64,000 bases of DNA from contig OX459109.1 of the NCBI GenBank assembly GCA_949775045.1, forward strand, positions 124,001 through 188,000, written 5' to 3'. The stretch is from Metridium senile. Its lineage: Eukaryota; Cnidaria; Anthozoa; Actiniaria; Metridiidae. Positions 35,892 through 47,426 of this stretch are shown here, piece after piece. Position 1 is the stretch's first letter; every line of letters starts with the position of its first letter. The translations under genes were made by a program, and so were the position numbers. The notes beneath the pieces were generated by a model that did not search any database, was not told where the DNA came from, and saw only the letters and a list, made by a program, of their open reading frames with translations.

Positions 35892-38800
35892 TAATCCGCA
35901 GTAACTGAATTAATCAATCTATTAATCAATCAGTCAATCACTCAGTCAATCAATCAATCAATCAATCAATCAACCAATTAATCGACAATCAATCAGTCAG
36001 TCAAACAGATTTCTTCCTAACGGACTAGTACTCAATTCCATATATGGTAATACGTCATGTTTACTGCAGACAACCCTCATGAAACCATCAGTTAAAGTAA
36101 CCCGCTGCTGTTGATTCATGGGGGTATGGTCGAGAGGGTCAACTCCGCCATCCTTGCAAATATACAACCGGTTTGCCTCTTGGCCAGTTGGCTATTTGCC
36201 TCTTAAAACATGGCAAACACATCAATCATTTTTGACGTTTCGATGTTACAGCCAGACAAAAGAGTCCTACATATTTAGGACACTCACACCCACACTAACT
36301 ACGTTAATTATTTAAGCACAGAAATCTGCTCACATGATGATGTTTGCGAAAGAAACACCGGATAACCCGGAGAAAAACGCTCGTGGCATTGGAGAGAATA
36401 ACACATCAAACAATCTATGGTATAATAATATATATACATATTAATGATATAATATATCTATAATAATCAATGCCCGAGCAGCAACTCGAACCTTGACAAC
36501 AACGGTATAGCACTACGGCACCCTGCAGGCTATCCATGTTATAACTCTCCCCGTGGGGGATAGTGGTAAAGCACTACGGCACCCTGCAGGCTATCCATGT
36601 TATAACTCTCCCCGTGGGGGATAGTGGTAAAGCACTACGGCACCCTGAAGTCTATCCATGTTATAACTCTCCCCGTGGGGGATAGTGGTAAAGCACTACG
36701 GCACCCTGAAGTCTATCCATGTTATAACTCTCCCCGTGGCGTGGGGGATAGTGGTAAAGCACTACGGCACCCTGCAGTCTATCCATGTTATAACTCTCCC
36801 CGTGGGGGATAGTGGTAAAGCACTACGGCACCCTGAAGTCTATCCATGTTATAACTCTCCCCGTGGGGGATAGTGGTAAAGCACTACGGCACCCTGCAGG
36901 CTATCCATGTTATAACTCTCCCCGTGGGGGATAACACAGTTTATTAAAGTTTACATTTTCTTTGTTCTTGAAAATCAAGAAATGTTACCATACGTGCAAG
37001 AGTTTCCTTAAGACATCCCGAAAGCCCTTGTTCGGTTTTCCAAATATTTACATTTTCCCGGAATATGTGATATTGATCTATTTCATATCCTTTGATTACT
37101 TCAAGCACACTTAACATCCAGCTAGTTTATTGATTGATATGTCTTCCTGTGCGGTAGGACTTTGAACAAATATTACGTTTTGTTTACGTTATGATATGGA
37201 TTCATTCTCTTCTCTTCTCTTCTCTTCTCTTCTCTTCTCTTCTCTTCTCTTCTCTTCTCTTCTCTTCTCTTCTCTTCTCTTCTCTTCTCTTCTCTTCTCT
37301 TCTCTTCTCTTCTCTTCTCTTCTCTTCTCTTCTCTTCTCTTAATTCTCTTCTCTTCTCTTCTCTTCTCTTCTCTTTCTATCTTCAAATATTTTAATCGAT
37401 AACACGGTATCAAGCCTAGCTATATAGCTAAAAGCTTAAAAGTAAAGTTAAATCAACTTGTTTTTAAGCCAATTCAATTAGTAGCTTAACCAGTGTCAGG
37501 TCTAGACAGTGCTTGTTAGGTTGTGGCAGTTCTGTCTTTCGATTAAAAGGTTGTTTTGTTAAATAGTAAATATAACATGAACATCTAGGTCGTATTATAA
37601 GGACATATGATAGTAGTAATTGTCAAAATCAGATGAACTAATTTGTCAAATGTCAATTATACCAGCTACAATCGTTGTCAAAAGTAGTTGGCACGATCTT
37701 TGTATTTTGTACTTTATTCGTTTTATTTCAAGTATAAACACTTTTATCTCTTTTCCCCTAAATCAATGTTGGTCATGTGATAGCGCATTGATAGGTCAAT
37801 CACATAATCACCAAACAATGACTCCCTCCTCGACATTTCCAAGGGGGATGGAGCGAGTAGCTGTGTTTAAATGATTTTGTCTCAGTCGTACCAACATGTG
37901 GTCTGTACCGCCGCGAAAGTGATCCCCGCCGCAATATTGATCCCGCCGCAATAATGATTCCCAAGTCGCCGCAATATTGATCCCCGCCGCAATAATGATT
38001 CCCAAGTCGCCGCAAAAATGATCCCCAAGAAATTACGAACTTGGACAACTCGGGATCGATGGAGCATGTCACATTTAAAACAAACAAATCAAATTTCATT
38101 CTCTACCTCGTGGATTCCGTTCTAGACATCGTTGTAGCATGGACTTCTTTAAACTATATTACATTTTCATTCTTCTGCTGTTTGCTCATGTTGATATTAT
38201 CACTGGGAGTAATGAGCAAAGTACTTTGGACAAAGATGACCAGGATATGGTAAGTTTAATGTCTGTAAAAACTAAGTAAAATGCATATGTATAGAACAAT
38301 CATAAGTTGTTGAGGTTGTCATAAAATTTCACAAATCTCCTATTATATCATCACTTCTAACTACTGTGCGACAACGGGGATTGCTTGATAAAAACTGGCT
38401 TTACTTCAAATAATGTTATGATTTTAATTTATTATTTCTATGTGTTTTAAACGAGACCGCTTTAAAAATCTAACTCGGTTCAAACTTGAATTTGATCTCA
38501 GATATTGTTGAAGCGAAGTTTAGTCTCGTTTAACTCTTTTACTAACTTGACCTTAACAGATAACCCTGATATCATTTGAACTGAAACTCCAACTTTGTAG
38601 TTGATTACATGAGCTACACAGAAATTATTGAGACTTCAAAAATAGTACAAAAAAGATAAAATACAGCACTACAGAGATAACGAAGATGAAAGGCATTATA
38701 TAGATAATGAGTTTCAATATATAAAATAACTTTTGAAATAATAATAATATAATAATAATATATAGCTTATATAGCGCTTATTCAAGTCTATTCTAAGCGC

Positions 38801-41102
38801 TTATTCAAGTCTATTCTAAGCGCTTAAAATAAAAATACAAAAATGTTAGCTAGATTGCGCTACAGGGCTAACCTTTTTTCCTATCTGACAACGTAATGCC
38901 CGGGCAAATTTCACAATTTGTTACCGATTACTGAGTTATTCAACTTTACTGAACGCGATGCTGGAGTTGTTTGCTTTGTTTACCCATTAAACAATCCACA
39001 AGGTTTTAAAAACTGTTGGAACAAATGTTCAATAACAATAAATGATATAATGTTTTAGTTTGTTTACCATCAAATAATATGCCCGCATAAACGTTTACAT
39101 TAATTCAAATACTTTTAATATCAGATTCACAGTTTTACAATCGTAAGTGTGAAAGAGTAGAGATACCTTCAAGTAGCTATTTTTACAAACCATATATAAA
39201 TCCAAGAGAGGATAAATAAGAGAGCGAAATATTTCTTGAAATTATTAATCCTATACAGGAGCATTGAAATGTTTAACAACATTTAAATTTATCATGAAAT
39301 GATTGAGGTCAAATTAAAAAAAAATGAAATTTGTCAAACCGTTGTTTGGTATTGTAAAATGCGTTATATTTAACACTTCATGACACAAAAGCAAGCAAAC
39401 AAAAAGAAAAGAAAAACGAATATTAAACAAAAACACAAAAAGGGATTCAACTATGTATAGTTTAATAAACGAGCAGGAGTGTTTTATCAGGTTTAAAATC
39501 CCGAGGGCGAAGCCCAAGGGATGTTAAACCTGATAAAACACGTTCTGCGAGTTTATTGAACGGCTTAAAAAACTCATTAGTAATTCATGACCATTTTGTC
39601 CAATATCGATGAAACAAAAGAAAACGGAAGGTTGTTTGCATTTGGGAATTGATCTACACTAATAATAGAGGAATGCTAACCAACTTGAATGCTAATGAAC
39701 TTAACTTGATGACATTTCAATTCGTTGCAAACTTTTCATCGATTGCCTCAGTGGCATAATGGCTTAAAGCTCGGATACAACCAAGCAGAAGATCTCGGTT
39801 CGAATCCTGGCATTGGCAAAGACTTTTTTTCGCCAAAAATCTAAAAGTAAATTATTTCTAAGTCTGATGTTCCCACGTCAGCAGAGATGGGGGGATGGGG
39901 GAAGGGTAATATCTGAATTATGGACATGAAGCATTATATAATGACACATGTGCCATTATATAATGCTTCATGTTCATTTGCATTCCATTGTTCTTCTATT
40001 GTACATCATCATTCCCCTGGGCCGCATTCAAATCCCTCCGCGTTTCAGCCGTAGATTATGCGATATACAATGCTTTCCTCGTGACCAGAGAGGAGCATCG
40101 GATTGGACAAAATGGTCATGAATTATTAATGAGTTTTTTAAATGTGGATAAATGCATGGAAAAATATAGAAATAGTCCATGCTCCATCGATCCCGAGTTG
40201 TCCAAGTTTACAATTCCTTGGGGATCATTTTTGCGGCGACTTGGGAGTCATTATTGCGGTGGGAATCAATATTGCGGCGACTTGGGAATCATTATTGCGG
40301 CGGGGATCAATATTGCGGCGACTTGGGGATCATTATTGCGGCGGGAATCATTATTGCGGCGGGGATCACTTTCGCGGCGGTACATGGTCCATAATCAATG
40401 GCTGATAGCTGAAACCCTTTAACAATGACAATACTCATACCAAACGAAAATGAAAAATTCATATTGTCTTAAATTAGTACACAAACAGGCATGTATAGAT
40501 TAGCAGCTATCGATTTGTATCAAATCATGTTATAATAATTATGTCTTATTTTACAATCAACTATATGTACGGGCCGCTATTCAGAGGCGCACACTTCAGC
40601 CACGCGGCTTACAATCACTGATGAGGGGTTAGTATGTAATGTAATGTGTGCTTATATAGCGTATTTCACATCGTCTCAATGCGCTTTACAATTAACTACA
40701 TGTACGGACCGCTATTTAAGGCGCACACTGCAGCCACGCGGCGTACAATCATGAGGGATTCAATAATAGTATACAATGCTACCTACCAGTAATCCCCTCG
40801 ATAATCCACGCATCGTCCATCAATACTCGAGTCATTCTCTCTGGAATACTCCATACGGCCAGCAATAAGTCACCAGCTCCAATACTTGCTACAAGTAGAT
40901 TATACACGGATCGCATATGACCTGTTATATTCCTTCTGTAGGCAAGAATCAGGAAACTGTTTCCTATGATAGATACCATAGCGATCAATCCATATAACGT
41001 TGCTTCAACTATTTTCAGGATAACTCCATCGTGACTAGCTCTATTGGCAGCCGAGATGTTGCAGAAATGAGAAAAGCAAGTCTCATTTGTCTGATTCTCC
41101 AT
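35065..41102 (-). CDS. Class A (rhodopsin-like) GPCR, paralogue 3 (two exons)
   Basis: Exon 1 is 41102-40787 (ATG, 105 codons plus 1 nt, donor G|GTAGGT). Exon 2 is 35819-35065 (acceptor TTTCAG, stop TAA). Phases match and the product is 356 residues. The junction falls in IEG-IT-G|VILCKVVNF just before the TM3 cysteine, aligning exactly with the uninterrupted paralogues. Exon 1 gives an N-terminus with NQT, NET and NIS sequons, TM1 (GN 48-49) and TM2 (D79). Exon 2 gives TM3-TM7, with DRF at the DRY site, CFLPYGIGW in TM6 (Trp to Gly relative to the paralogues) and NPVIC in TM7. The C-tail is short and basic, with RRRKSS. The intron of about 5 kb is filled with repeats and a TIR element that may carry another gene's first exon. 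Confidence 0.9.
35840..35990. repeat. (AATC)n microsatellite
   Basis: AATCAATCAATC with a partial CAGTCAAT interruption, about 20 bp upstream (on the coding strand) of the GPCR 3 exon 2 acceptor. Confidence 0.95.
36500..36940. repeat. 61 bp minisatellite, 7 copies
   Basis: The unit has GGGGGATAGTGGTAAAGCAC, TACGGCACCCTG and CTATCCATGTTATAACTCTC. One copy has a short GTGGC insertion. Repeat-derived frames with CYNSPRG are artefacts. Confidence 0.96.
37201..37375. repeat. (TTCTC)n pentanucleotide array
   Basis: About 140 bp of nearly pure TTCTC, interrupted once by TTAA, in the GPCR 3 intron. Confidence 0.98.
38139..38249 (+). CDS. Candidate first exon of a small secreted protein
   Basis: ATG at 38139 in good context (A at -3, G at +4) opens 37 codons starting MDFFKLYYIFILLLFAHV, a convincing signal-peptide shape. 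They continue ITGSNEQ and an acidic DKDDQD tail, and stop at a perfect donor (ATG|GTAAGT at 38250), phase 0. It lies on the opposite strand inside the GPCR 3 intron and inside the 2.5 kb TIR element. I found no sure second exon; the acceptor TTGACCTTAACAG at about 38560 would add about 14 codons and a stop. A neuropeptide or other secreted-peptide precursor is one possibility; a chance open frame is another. Confidence 0.33.
39478..40145. mobile_element. Nested inverted-repeat element
   Basis: TTAAAAAACTCATTAGTAAT and TCATGACCATTTTGTCCAAT (39566-39605) recur inverted at about 40097-40141. Just outside the left copy is a hairpin GTGTTTTATCAGGTTTAA / TTAAACCTGATAAAACAC (39480-39533). Another hairpin, GAAGCATTATATAATG / CATTATATAATGCTTC, lies at about 39927-39969. 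The whole lies within the 2.5 kb TIR element. Confidence 0.6.
39744..39830 (+). repeat. tRNA-derived SINE head
   Basis: An A box (AGTGGCATAATGG) and a perfect B box (GGTTCGAATCC at about 39798-39808), ending in a T7 run that resembles a pol III terminator. The acceptor and anticodon stems do not pair well enough for a working tRNA. Confidence 0.55.
40565..40770. repeat. Dispersed repeat with GCGCACAC and CACGCGGC motifs
   Basis: It contains ATGTACGGRCCGCTATT, AGGCGCACACT and CAGCCACGCGGC twice. Between them lie TAATGTGTGCTTATATAGCG and CAATGCGCTTTACAAT. The same unit recurs inverted at about 63390-63510. The CTTATATAGCGC-type segment also recalls 38760-38825. Confidence 0.8.
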
Positions 41103-41799
41103 GGTGTTTAAGAGTTGACTGAAATGAAATTTATATAATTAATGATTATTGATGCCTATACTAGTAATTAAAGTTAGATTGAGGCTAGGATGTCATGGCT
41201 AGTGCTTTGTATACTCTTAATAAAGCAAAGCCCATCGGCAATGGATCGAACTCGCTTAGCAGACATCCTGCCAGTAAGAACATCTTCCTTTAGTTATCAG
41301 ACAATACATCCTTTAATATCTACATTTACAGCAAATACACGAACCCACTTCCAATATAAAGCAATCGATAAAAGTGACATTACAAAGTCGACTCTTGTTT
41401 TGTGAGAAAAAATCATTATAAAAGACTATAGAATATGATTGTCAACCGACTTTAGAAATGTTATAAATATGGGTTAAATAACAAGCATATAAGCTGTACA
41501 ATGAGCAAGATTTAACTATTGTTGTAAAAAACTTACATTTACATTCCCAAAGAAACTTTTATAGATTTACTCTATTTATATCATCGCCTTCTAGACTGAG
41601 ATATAGGCTAGTGTGTGCACGACTACTTGCTACTATTAGTACAACAGGTGTCGATGACACTCTAGAAGAGAATTGAAATATGGAAAACGTCAGCCAATAA
41701 TTGCGAAAAGACTTAGACCTGTCAGTTTGTAGCGGCATTAAATATAGAATAACTTAGAAATGCATACCACAATGTCAAAAAGGTTGGCTAAGAAATTAT

Positions 41800-42035
41800 A
41801 GACATACAACTATTTCAAAAAGGTTGTACAAGGTGATAGGTCATTCCAAGACGGAAAGGAATATAGGTATACACCTATTTCAAAAAGGTTGTCCAAGTCG
41901 ATAGGTCATTCCAAGACGGAAAGGAATTATAGGCATACACCTATTTCAAAAAGGTTGTACAAGGCGATAGGTCATTCCAAGACGGAAAGGAATTATAGGC
42001 ATACACCTATTTCAAAAAGGTTGTCCAAAGTTATT
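41800..42035. repeat. Array of the dispersed ACACCTATTTCAAAAAGG repeat, 4 units
   Basis: A unit of about 65 bp: GGCATACACCTATTTC, AAAAAGGTTGTCC, AAGGCGATAGGTCATTCC, AAGACGGAAAGGAATTATA. Copies are head to tail on the plus strand. Confidence 0.93.
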
Positions 42036-42039
42036 GTTT

Positions 42040-43170
42040 ATGTATACTGTGCTGCTTCAGCTTGACCTCGACCATATGGGTTTTAGCTATATATGATTAC
42101 CTTCCGTCTTGAAATTCCGCCTTAGATAACCTTTTTATATACACAACCTTTTTTTAAGTATGTGCCACGTGTGCCATTGTACTTTTTAAATAATAGTGAT
42201 TTTATCAGGAGCAGAACAAATTTATTTTTCGTTTTCTAGTTTAAACGTGTATTTTGTGTCGCTTTTGGGGATAATTCTATTTTTCTGAGTTAAATATATA
42301 TATTATGTTTCCCTAGAGATCCTGCAAGCTTACCTTGTGTGAAGAGTTTGCTTTCTCAGTCGTTGAAAAAATGTATTAACTATAGAAATGACAATCGGAG
42401 TAAGACTTGCTAGCCTGTTCACAAACAAGTACTGGTTCATTGATATTTGGTTACAGTTCCAAAGTATCACGGGCAGGTGTCTTATTGATATTCAATATAT
42501 TCTACTAATTAATCGAGCCAACCAAAACCTTCTTGAGAAAATACAAGGACATTGTCCTCATTTAAAGTGAAATAATAATTGTTTTTGTTAAGTACTTCCT
42601 ATGAAAACACTAAACTGTGAAATATGGTCGCCGAGCTGTCTTGTAACAAGGCTGCTAATAAGTACATGGTCTTCAAACACTTTATACTAGTCTACCTAAC
42701 ACCAAAACACGAATATTAACAACGATGAATATTATGACAATGACCGGATGATAAAAATATCAACTTAGCAGCTTGTTGCCACTGCTTTTTGTGTATTTAA
42801 TAACAGTTCTCAGTTGGGTTGATAAGCACATCTTTTTGAGTTCCAATTCAAATATGAATTATAATGAGTTTTGAGTTTGGATATTCATTTTCAATATTCT
42901 TTGCGTAACTACATTGAAGTTGTCCATATTAAAATAACATTAATTAGTTTATAATTAATTCTGTTACTCATCCAACTACTAACTGAACATTACTTACACA
43001 ATGTTGAAATACGTGTTAAAAACAAAGATAAATGAGTACGTGTGGGTTGGTTGATGTCGTCCAAACACTCTTTCAACATAATTATGTCAATTTGTCTTAT
43101 GCTCACAACCAGCTGGTACTCAAGTTTTCGTGTCAATAGCGTAAGGGCATAACACCGTAACTCGCTTATC
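42040..43170. other. Intergenic; nothing recognised
   Basis: AT-rich stretch between two arrays of the dispersed repeat; no convincing exon or RNA gene. Confidence 0.4.
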
Positions 43171-43174
43171 GTTT

Positions 43175-43472
43175 TTATACACCGATTTCAAAAAGGTTGT
43201 CCAAGGCGATAGGACAAGGAATTTGGATGACCTATCGACTTGGACAACCTTTTTGAAATAGGTGTATGCCTATAATTCCTTTCCGTCTTGGAATGACCTA
43301 TCACCTTGGACAACCTTTTTGAAATAGGTGTATGCCTATAACTCCTTTCTGTCTTGGAATGACCTATCACCTTGTACAACCTTTTTGAAATAGGTGTATG
43401 CCTATAATTCTTTTCTGTCTTGGAATGACCTATCGCCTTGTACTGACAACCTTTTTGAAATAGGTGTATGCT
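43175..43472. repeat. Array of the dispersed repeat with an internal inversion
   Basis: One short plus-oriented piece (ACACCGATTTCAAAAAGG) is followed by four minus-oriented units (CCTTTTTGAAATAGGTGT). The array is therefore palindromic at its left end. Confidence 0.93.
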
Positions 43473-43479
43473 TAGATGT

Positions 43480-44370
43480 ACACTGCAATATATCAATCTA
43501 TTTCGATTGATGAATATTCCATTAACATAGCACTAAACATCGACAATTAGTCCAATACACTTTAGTAATACACGTACTGTATAATAATACTAATAATGAT
43601 TCTAGCTATATTTATGTGCCACTTCTAGCTTTTATATACAGAAACTAATTAGGGGACACCTATCTACACTAGACAGGCTCTCCCTCGCAACCCCGCTGGC
43701 TGCCGGCAACCCAGGCTAAACGTGCTACTGACGTTTCGGGCATAGATCCTTACGAGTAAAAATCAAAATATACTATGGGTCTTTGAAATTGATTATTTAT
43801 GCACAATGCCAGCACCATTTCGTATTATCACGGGCGGCCGCCATATAGGCGGAAACAATAGCTTTTGAATCCCTTGGGTCCCTTTGCCCTCGCTTTCATG
43901 GTGTCAGAACGTTTCAAACAAAGGTATTTGCTCTCGTGTGATAACAGCCCATTGAGTGAAATATATATTAAAATATATAAAACTGGGCACATTGGAAGAT
44001 GGCGTATGTTTTGCAGTATGTTCAACTATCTTCAGTAGCAGAAAGGTTTATTGATAGCATATATCAGTAATTAAGTAAATATAGAGTAACGTCATCAAAA
44101 CTATATGGGCGCCATTTCCATCGCTGATAAAAGCTAGTCTATGTACCTATTGTTCACTAATGGTTTTATTGCATGGTTTTGGTATTAATTGACTAGATAG
44201 ATAATGGTATTACAGTATCAGTTAATCTCATCACTGGCGGGCACGCACACTGTTTATAACGCCTTTTGGTTTTCTTAGCATATTACTATTTATCAAAACC
44301 TACAATAAAAACACATTATAGACAAAGTACACTTAGCTTTGCAAGGTCAAGGTTACCGTATAAGAAACAT
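43480..44370. other. Intergenic with possible TE fragments
   Basis: Contains CTACTGACGTTTCGGG (about 43724) and CGGCCGCCATATAGGCGG (43834), motifs typical of repeats rather than genes. No coding unit is supported. Confidence 0.35.
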
Positions 44371-44374
44371 GTAT

Positions 44375-44943
44375 GCATACACCTATTTCAAAAAGGTTGT
44401 CCAAGGCGATAGGTCATTCCAAGCAAGGAATTTGGATATGACCTATCTGCTTGCGCAAACGTTTTGAAATAGGTGTATGCCTATAATTCTTTTTATCTTG
44501 GAATGACCTATCGCCTTGGACAACCTTTTTGAAATAGGTGTATGCCTATAATTCCTTGCTGTCTTGGAATGACCTATCATCTTGGACAACCTTTTTGAAA
44601 TAGGTGTATGCCTATAATTCCTTTCTGTCTTGGAATGACCTATCGCCTTGGACAACCTTTTTGAAATAGGTGTATGCCTATAATTCCTTTCTGTCTTGGA
44701 ATGACCTATCATCTCGGACAACCTTTTTGAAATAGGTGTATGCCTATAATTCCTTTCTGTCTTGGAATGACCTATCATCTCGGACAACCTTTTTGAAATA
44801 GGTGTATGCCTATAATTCCTTTCTGTCTTGGAATGACCTATCGCCTTTGACAACCTTTTTGAAATAGGTGTATGCCTATAATTCCTTTCTGTCTTGGAAT
44901 GACCTATCATCTTGGACAACCTTTTTGAAATAGGTGTATAAGT
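44375..44943. repeat. Largest array of the dispersed repeat, palindromic left end
   Basis: One plus-oriented copy (44376-44425) faces eight minus-oriented copies running to 44943, each about 62 bp. A 158-codon minus-strand frame here is repeat-derived. Confidence 0.95.
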
Positions 44944-45155
44944 TACCCAAGACGTGAGTGCATCATAAATGTCAACTGGTTAAAACTAGTCTGGTCCTTC
45001 TTTATAAATTACAAGTACATGGCCTTTGTTTTGACTTCTAATTCTGATATTTATTATTTATAACTTGCATCTTCGTTGATATTCTCGATAAGATGACTGC
45101 CTTTTAAAAACGTACAATTTATTACTTATTAATAACATTTCCTTTCAAATATCAG

Positions 45156-45393
45156 CTGACTAGAAATTCATATCTGCTACATGATATCGATTTGTCACTG
45201 GTTGACGGTGTTAATGGTGCTTCCGTTAGTATAGAATATAAAAACCTTCACGTAGATAAAACACTATTAATGAACACTTGTCCACTGCTGATCCGATATC
45301 AAGGTGAAAATAAATCGACTAAAATGGAAAGATCTACGATAAACATGTGTAATGACAAAAACAATAACATATTTAGTACTATTGTTGTACAAG
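45156..45393 (+). CDS. Possible isolated coding exon
   Basis: Between an acceptor (CAAATATCAG) and a donor (CAAG|GTAATT) lies a 79-codon open stretch, phase 0 to phase 1, including VDGVNGASVSIEYKNLHV and NTCPLLIRYQGENK. Codon texture looks more coding than its surroundings, but no family is recognised and no neighbouring exon was found. It could be an orphan exon of a decayed gene. Confidence 0.18.
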
Positions 45394-45399
45394 GTAATT

Positions 45400-46880
45400 A
45401 AAGAGCTAAATTTAGTACAAGCTACCTGAAATAACCATAAGGCTAACAAAGTCAGTTCTTAAATAATGTTATTATTATCTGATATTATTTGTTTTTTCCT
45501 ATACAATGTATGTGTTCAGATATCCAAGTTACGTTATGATTCAACAACCTATTTAGTCTTGATGTATTATTTCAACGTCAAAAACGTCAGCAAGTAATTA
45601 ACAATCTTTTAGAAATATACGTACTCAATGTAATAACGGGCGTCCCAAACGTTCGTAATTAAAACTCTGTTTTATACGGTGTATATTTAATCAATTTCAC
45701 TCCTACGAAAATTAAAGTCCTAAACGTCAGTAAGTAACACTCTCTTTTATACGGTGTATATAAGTTATCATTTTTACTCCTACGAAGGATTAACGTCCTA
45801 AACGACAGCGCGTCGATTTTTTAAATGAATAGATTATCATTTTTCACTAATTGCATCTCGTAGACATATCAGTTATCAGGCCATCTTTTCAACCCGTTCC
45901 AGTGGAAATGATTGTGAATGATATGAATCAGTCGATTAATTAAACATAGCTTAAGGCTAAATGAAGAAAAGAATACAGGAAGACTGTCGCTTATTATGTA
46001 ATGGGTTTTCAGTTACAGTTTTTAAATCGAATAAAACGCGATATACATATGGCGGTAATGACACAACGTCGATGAAATAAAAACTAGTTTAAACTAGAAT
46101 GATTAAAACGTTATCAGTTTGCGTTGATAAGTCGTTCGTTGTCCCTTCAGTGTCGGTGGCCTCAGTAAATATTTCTCATGGAGCAATTTTCATCTATAAA
46201 CTACAAAATAATTCTTTCATTGCATAATACTAGCTCTATAAAATATTAACTTACCCTAACAAACAGCAATGTCTCTAACTGATGAATAGAACGTTTTCTT
46301 AACAGTCCACCGAATGTCGCTTCCTTTCAGTGTTTCCCTGTTGTTTCAACAAATCCTCTAGTTTGCTACTGTTTCTCTTCTTTTAATTTGCTAACTTTCA
46401 GTCGTTTTCCCTCTTTTCTGCTGGATGCAAATTCCGTGTCTTAACTTAACTTCAATCCTAGAACATGTTTTTCCCTTCACACATTAGAATTAACATTTAG
46501 TAGTATATTTAAGTGTTCAAACTACTACATAGAGCATCGAATCTTTACCAAATTGCACGTACAGTACTAATGAATATCGCTGAGGTTTTCAGAGTCACCG
46601 CAAAAACCAACAAGGAAGTCTTAAGTCGAGCCGAAATGATTTTTCTAATTAAAATTCCATTTGCATTCATTAACTGAATTTAACTCGATCTAACGCTTAT
46701 GGGTCAGGATTGGCCACTGCAAATAGGCCTTGGTAATCTAATGACTGCTGGAGAGCTTGCAATGTCAAACTGTTAGAGTGAAATATGGCTTCCCTGCAGT
46801 TAGTAGGTCAAAAATGAACACGTCTTCACATTTATTTACTTTTTTTTGAAACATTAACCAATTTGATAACCATTTTGATT
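45400..46880. other. Intergenic with short repeats
   Basis: Two copies of a segment with TTTTATACGGTGTATAT, CACTCCTACGAA and GTCCTAAACG at 45660-45800 form a short tandem repeat. A related ACTCCAACGAAAGGCTAAAG ... GAAACGTCAG string lies at about 49500-49530. Nothing else was recognised. Confidence 0.45.
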
Positions 46881-46882
46881 GT

Positions 46883-46975
46883 ATGCATACACCTATTTCA
46901 AAAAGGTTGTCAAAGGCGATAGGTCATTCCAAAATAGAAAGGAACTATAGGCATACACCTATTTAAAAATGATTT
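46883..46975. repeat. Dispersed repeat, about 1.5 units
   Basis: GCATACACCTATTTCAAAAA through AGGTCATTCC, then the start of a second, truncated unit. Confidence 0.9.
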
Positions 46976-47189
46976 TCCAATGTCATTCTCTATATTACAC
47001 ATATATATTTTTCTTCAATAGCGCCTCTTCTATTTTGACTACGGTATTTAATTTGGTTATTTTTGATGTAGACTCGAAGCTTGATTAATGAATATGTGGA
47101 AAAATATGCAATTTCTTTTAATGTTAATGACTTTTTTTGGTGGAGTATGTTAATGGCTGTATATTAATTGTGTTATTGTATATATATCA

Positions 47190-47348
47190 TTAATTCATAG
47201 TGTCTTTGACAAGGCCGTTCATGCATACAGTGATTACGGATAACCATCCTATTGACGAACAATGTCCAACTGAGGCACTAGATTTCTCTTCATTATTATC
47301 ATCTCTATGTCTTTCACTGGTCGGCTGTCGTTTACTGTTGCTTTGACA
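47190..47348 (-). CDS. Possible terminal coding exon
   Basis: On the minus strand an acceptor (AAGTATCTTACAG) opens 52 codons and TAA. It starts CQSNSKRQPTSERHRDD, is polar, and then reads GWLSVITVCMNGLV. Phase 0. No upstream partner was found, and the evidence is only splice consensus plus composition. Confidence 0.17.
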   Translation of the reverse strand, partial: CQSNSKRQPTSERHRDDNNEEKSSASVGHCSSIGWLSVITVCMNGLVKDTMN

Positions 47349-47426
47349 CTGTAAGATACTTAATGATATCCCTTTAAGTTTGCCGCGTGTCTTATAACGT
47401 TTTCTTTTCAATATCAATGAAAAATA

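Larger units (their letters stand above)
37905..40386. mobile_element. 2.5 kb terminal-inverted-repeat element with CGCCGCAAT subrepeats
   Basis: The left end (37905-38075) starts TGTACCGCCGCGAAAGTGAT and continues through CCGCCGCAATAATGATTCCC and AAGTCGCCGCAATATTGAT subrepeats to GGGATCGATGGAGCATG. The right end (about 40178-40386) is the reverse complement, starting CATGCTCCATCGATCCCGAG and ending CTTTCGCGGCGGTACA. Inverted repeats are about 170-200 bp. The interior contains a signal-peptide-like exon, a tRNA-like SINE head and a nested inverted-repeat element. No transposase was recognised. Confidence 0.82.

Noticed and set aside
39744..39830. Functional tRNA gene
   Set aside because: Box A and B are present, but acceptor and anticodon stems pair poorly; better explained as a tRNA-derived SINE head.
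40001..40422. Plus-strand frame considered as a second exon for the secreted-peptide candidate
   Set aside because: Most of it is the inverted terminal repeat of the 2.5 kb element and a nested inverted repeat; no acceptor of suitable phase stood out.
43175..44943. Open frames rich in RHTPISKRLSK / GHSKTERNY
   Set aside because: Translations of the dispersed tandem repeat. The frame exists because unit length is near a multiple of three.
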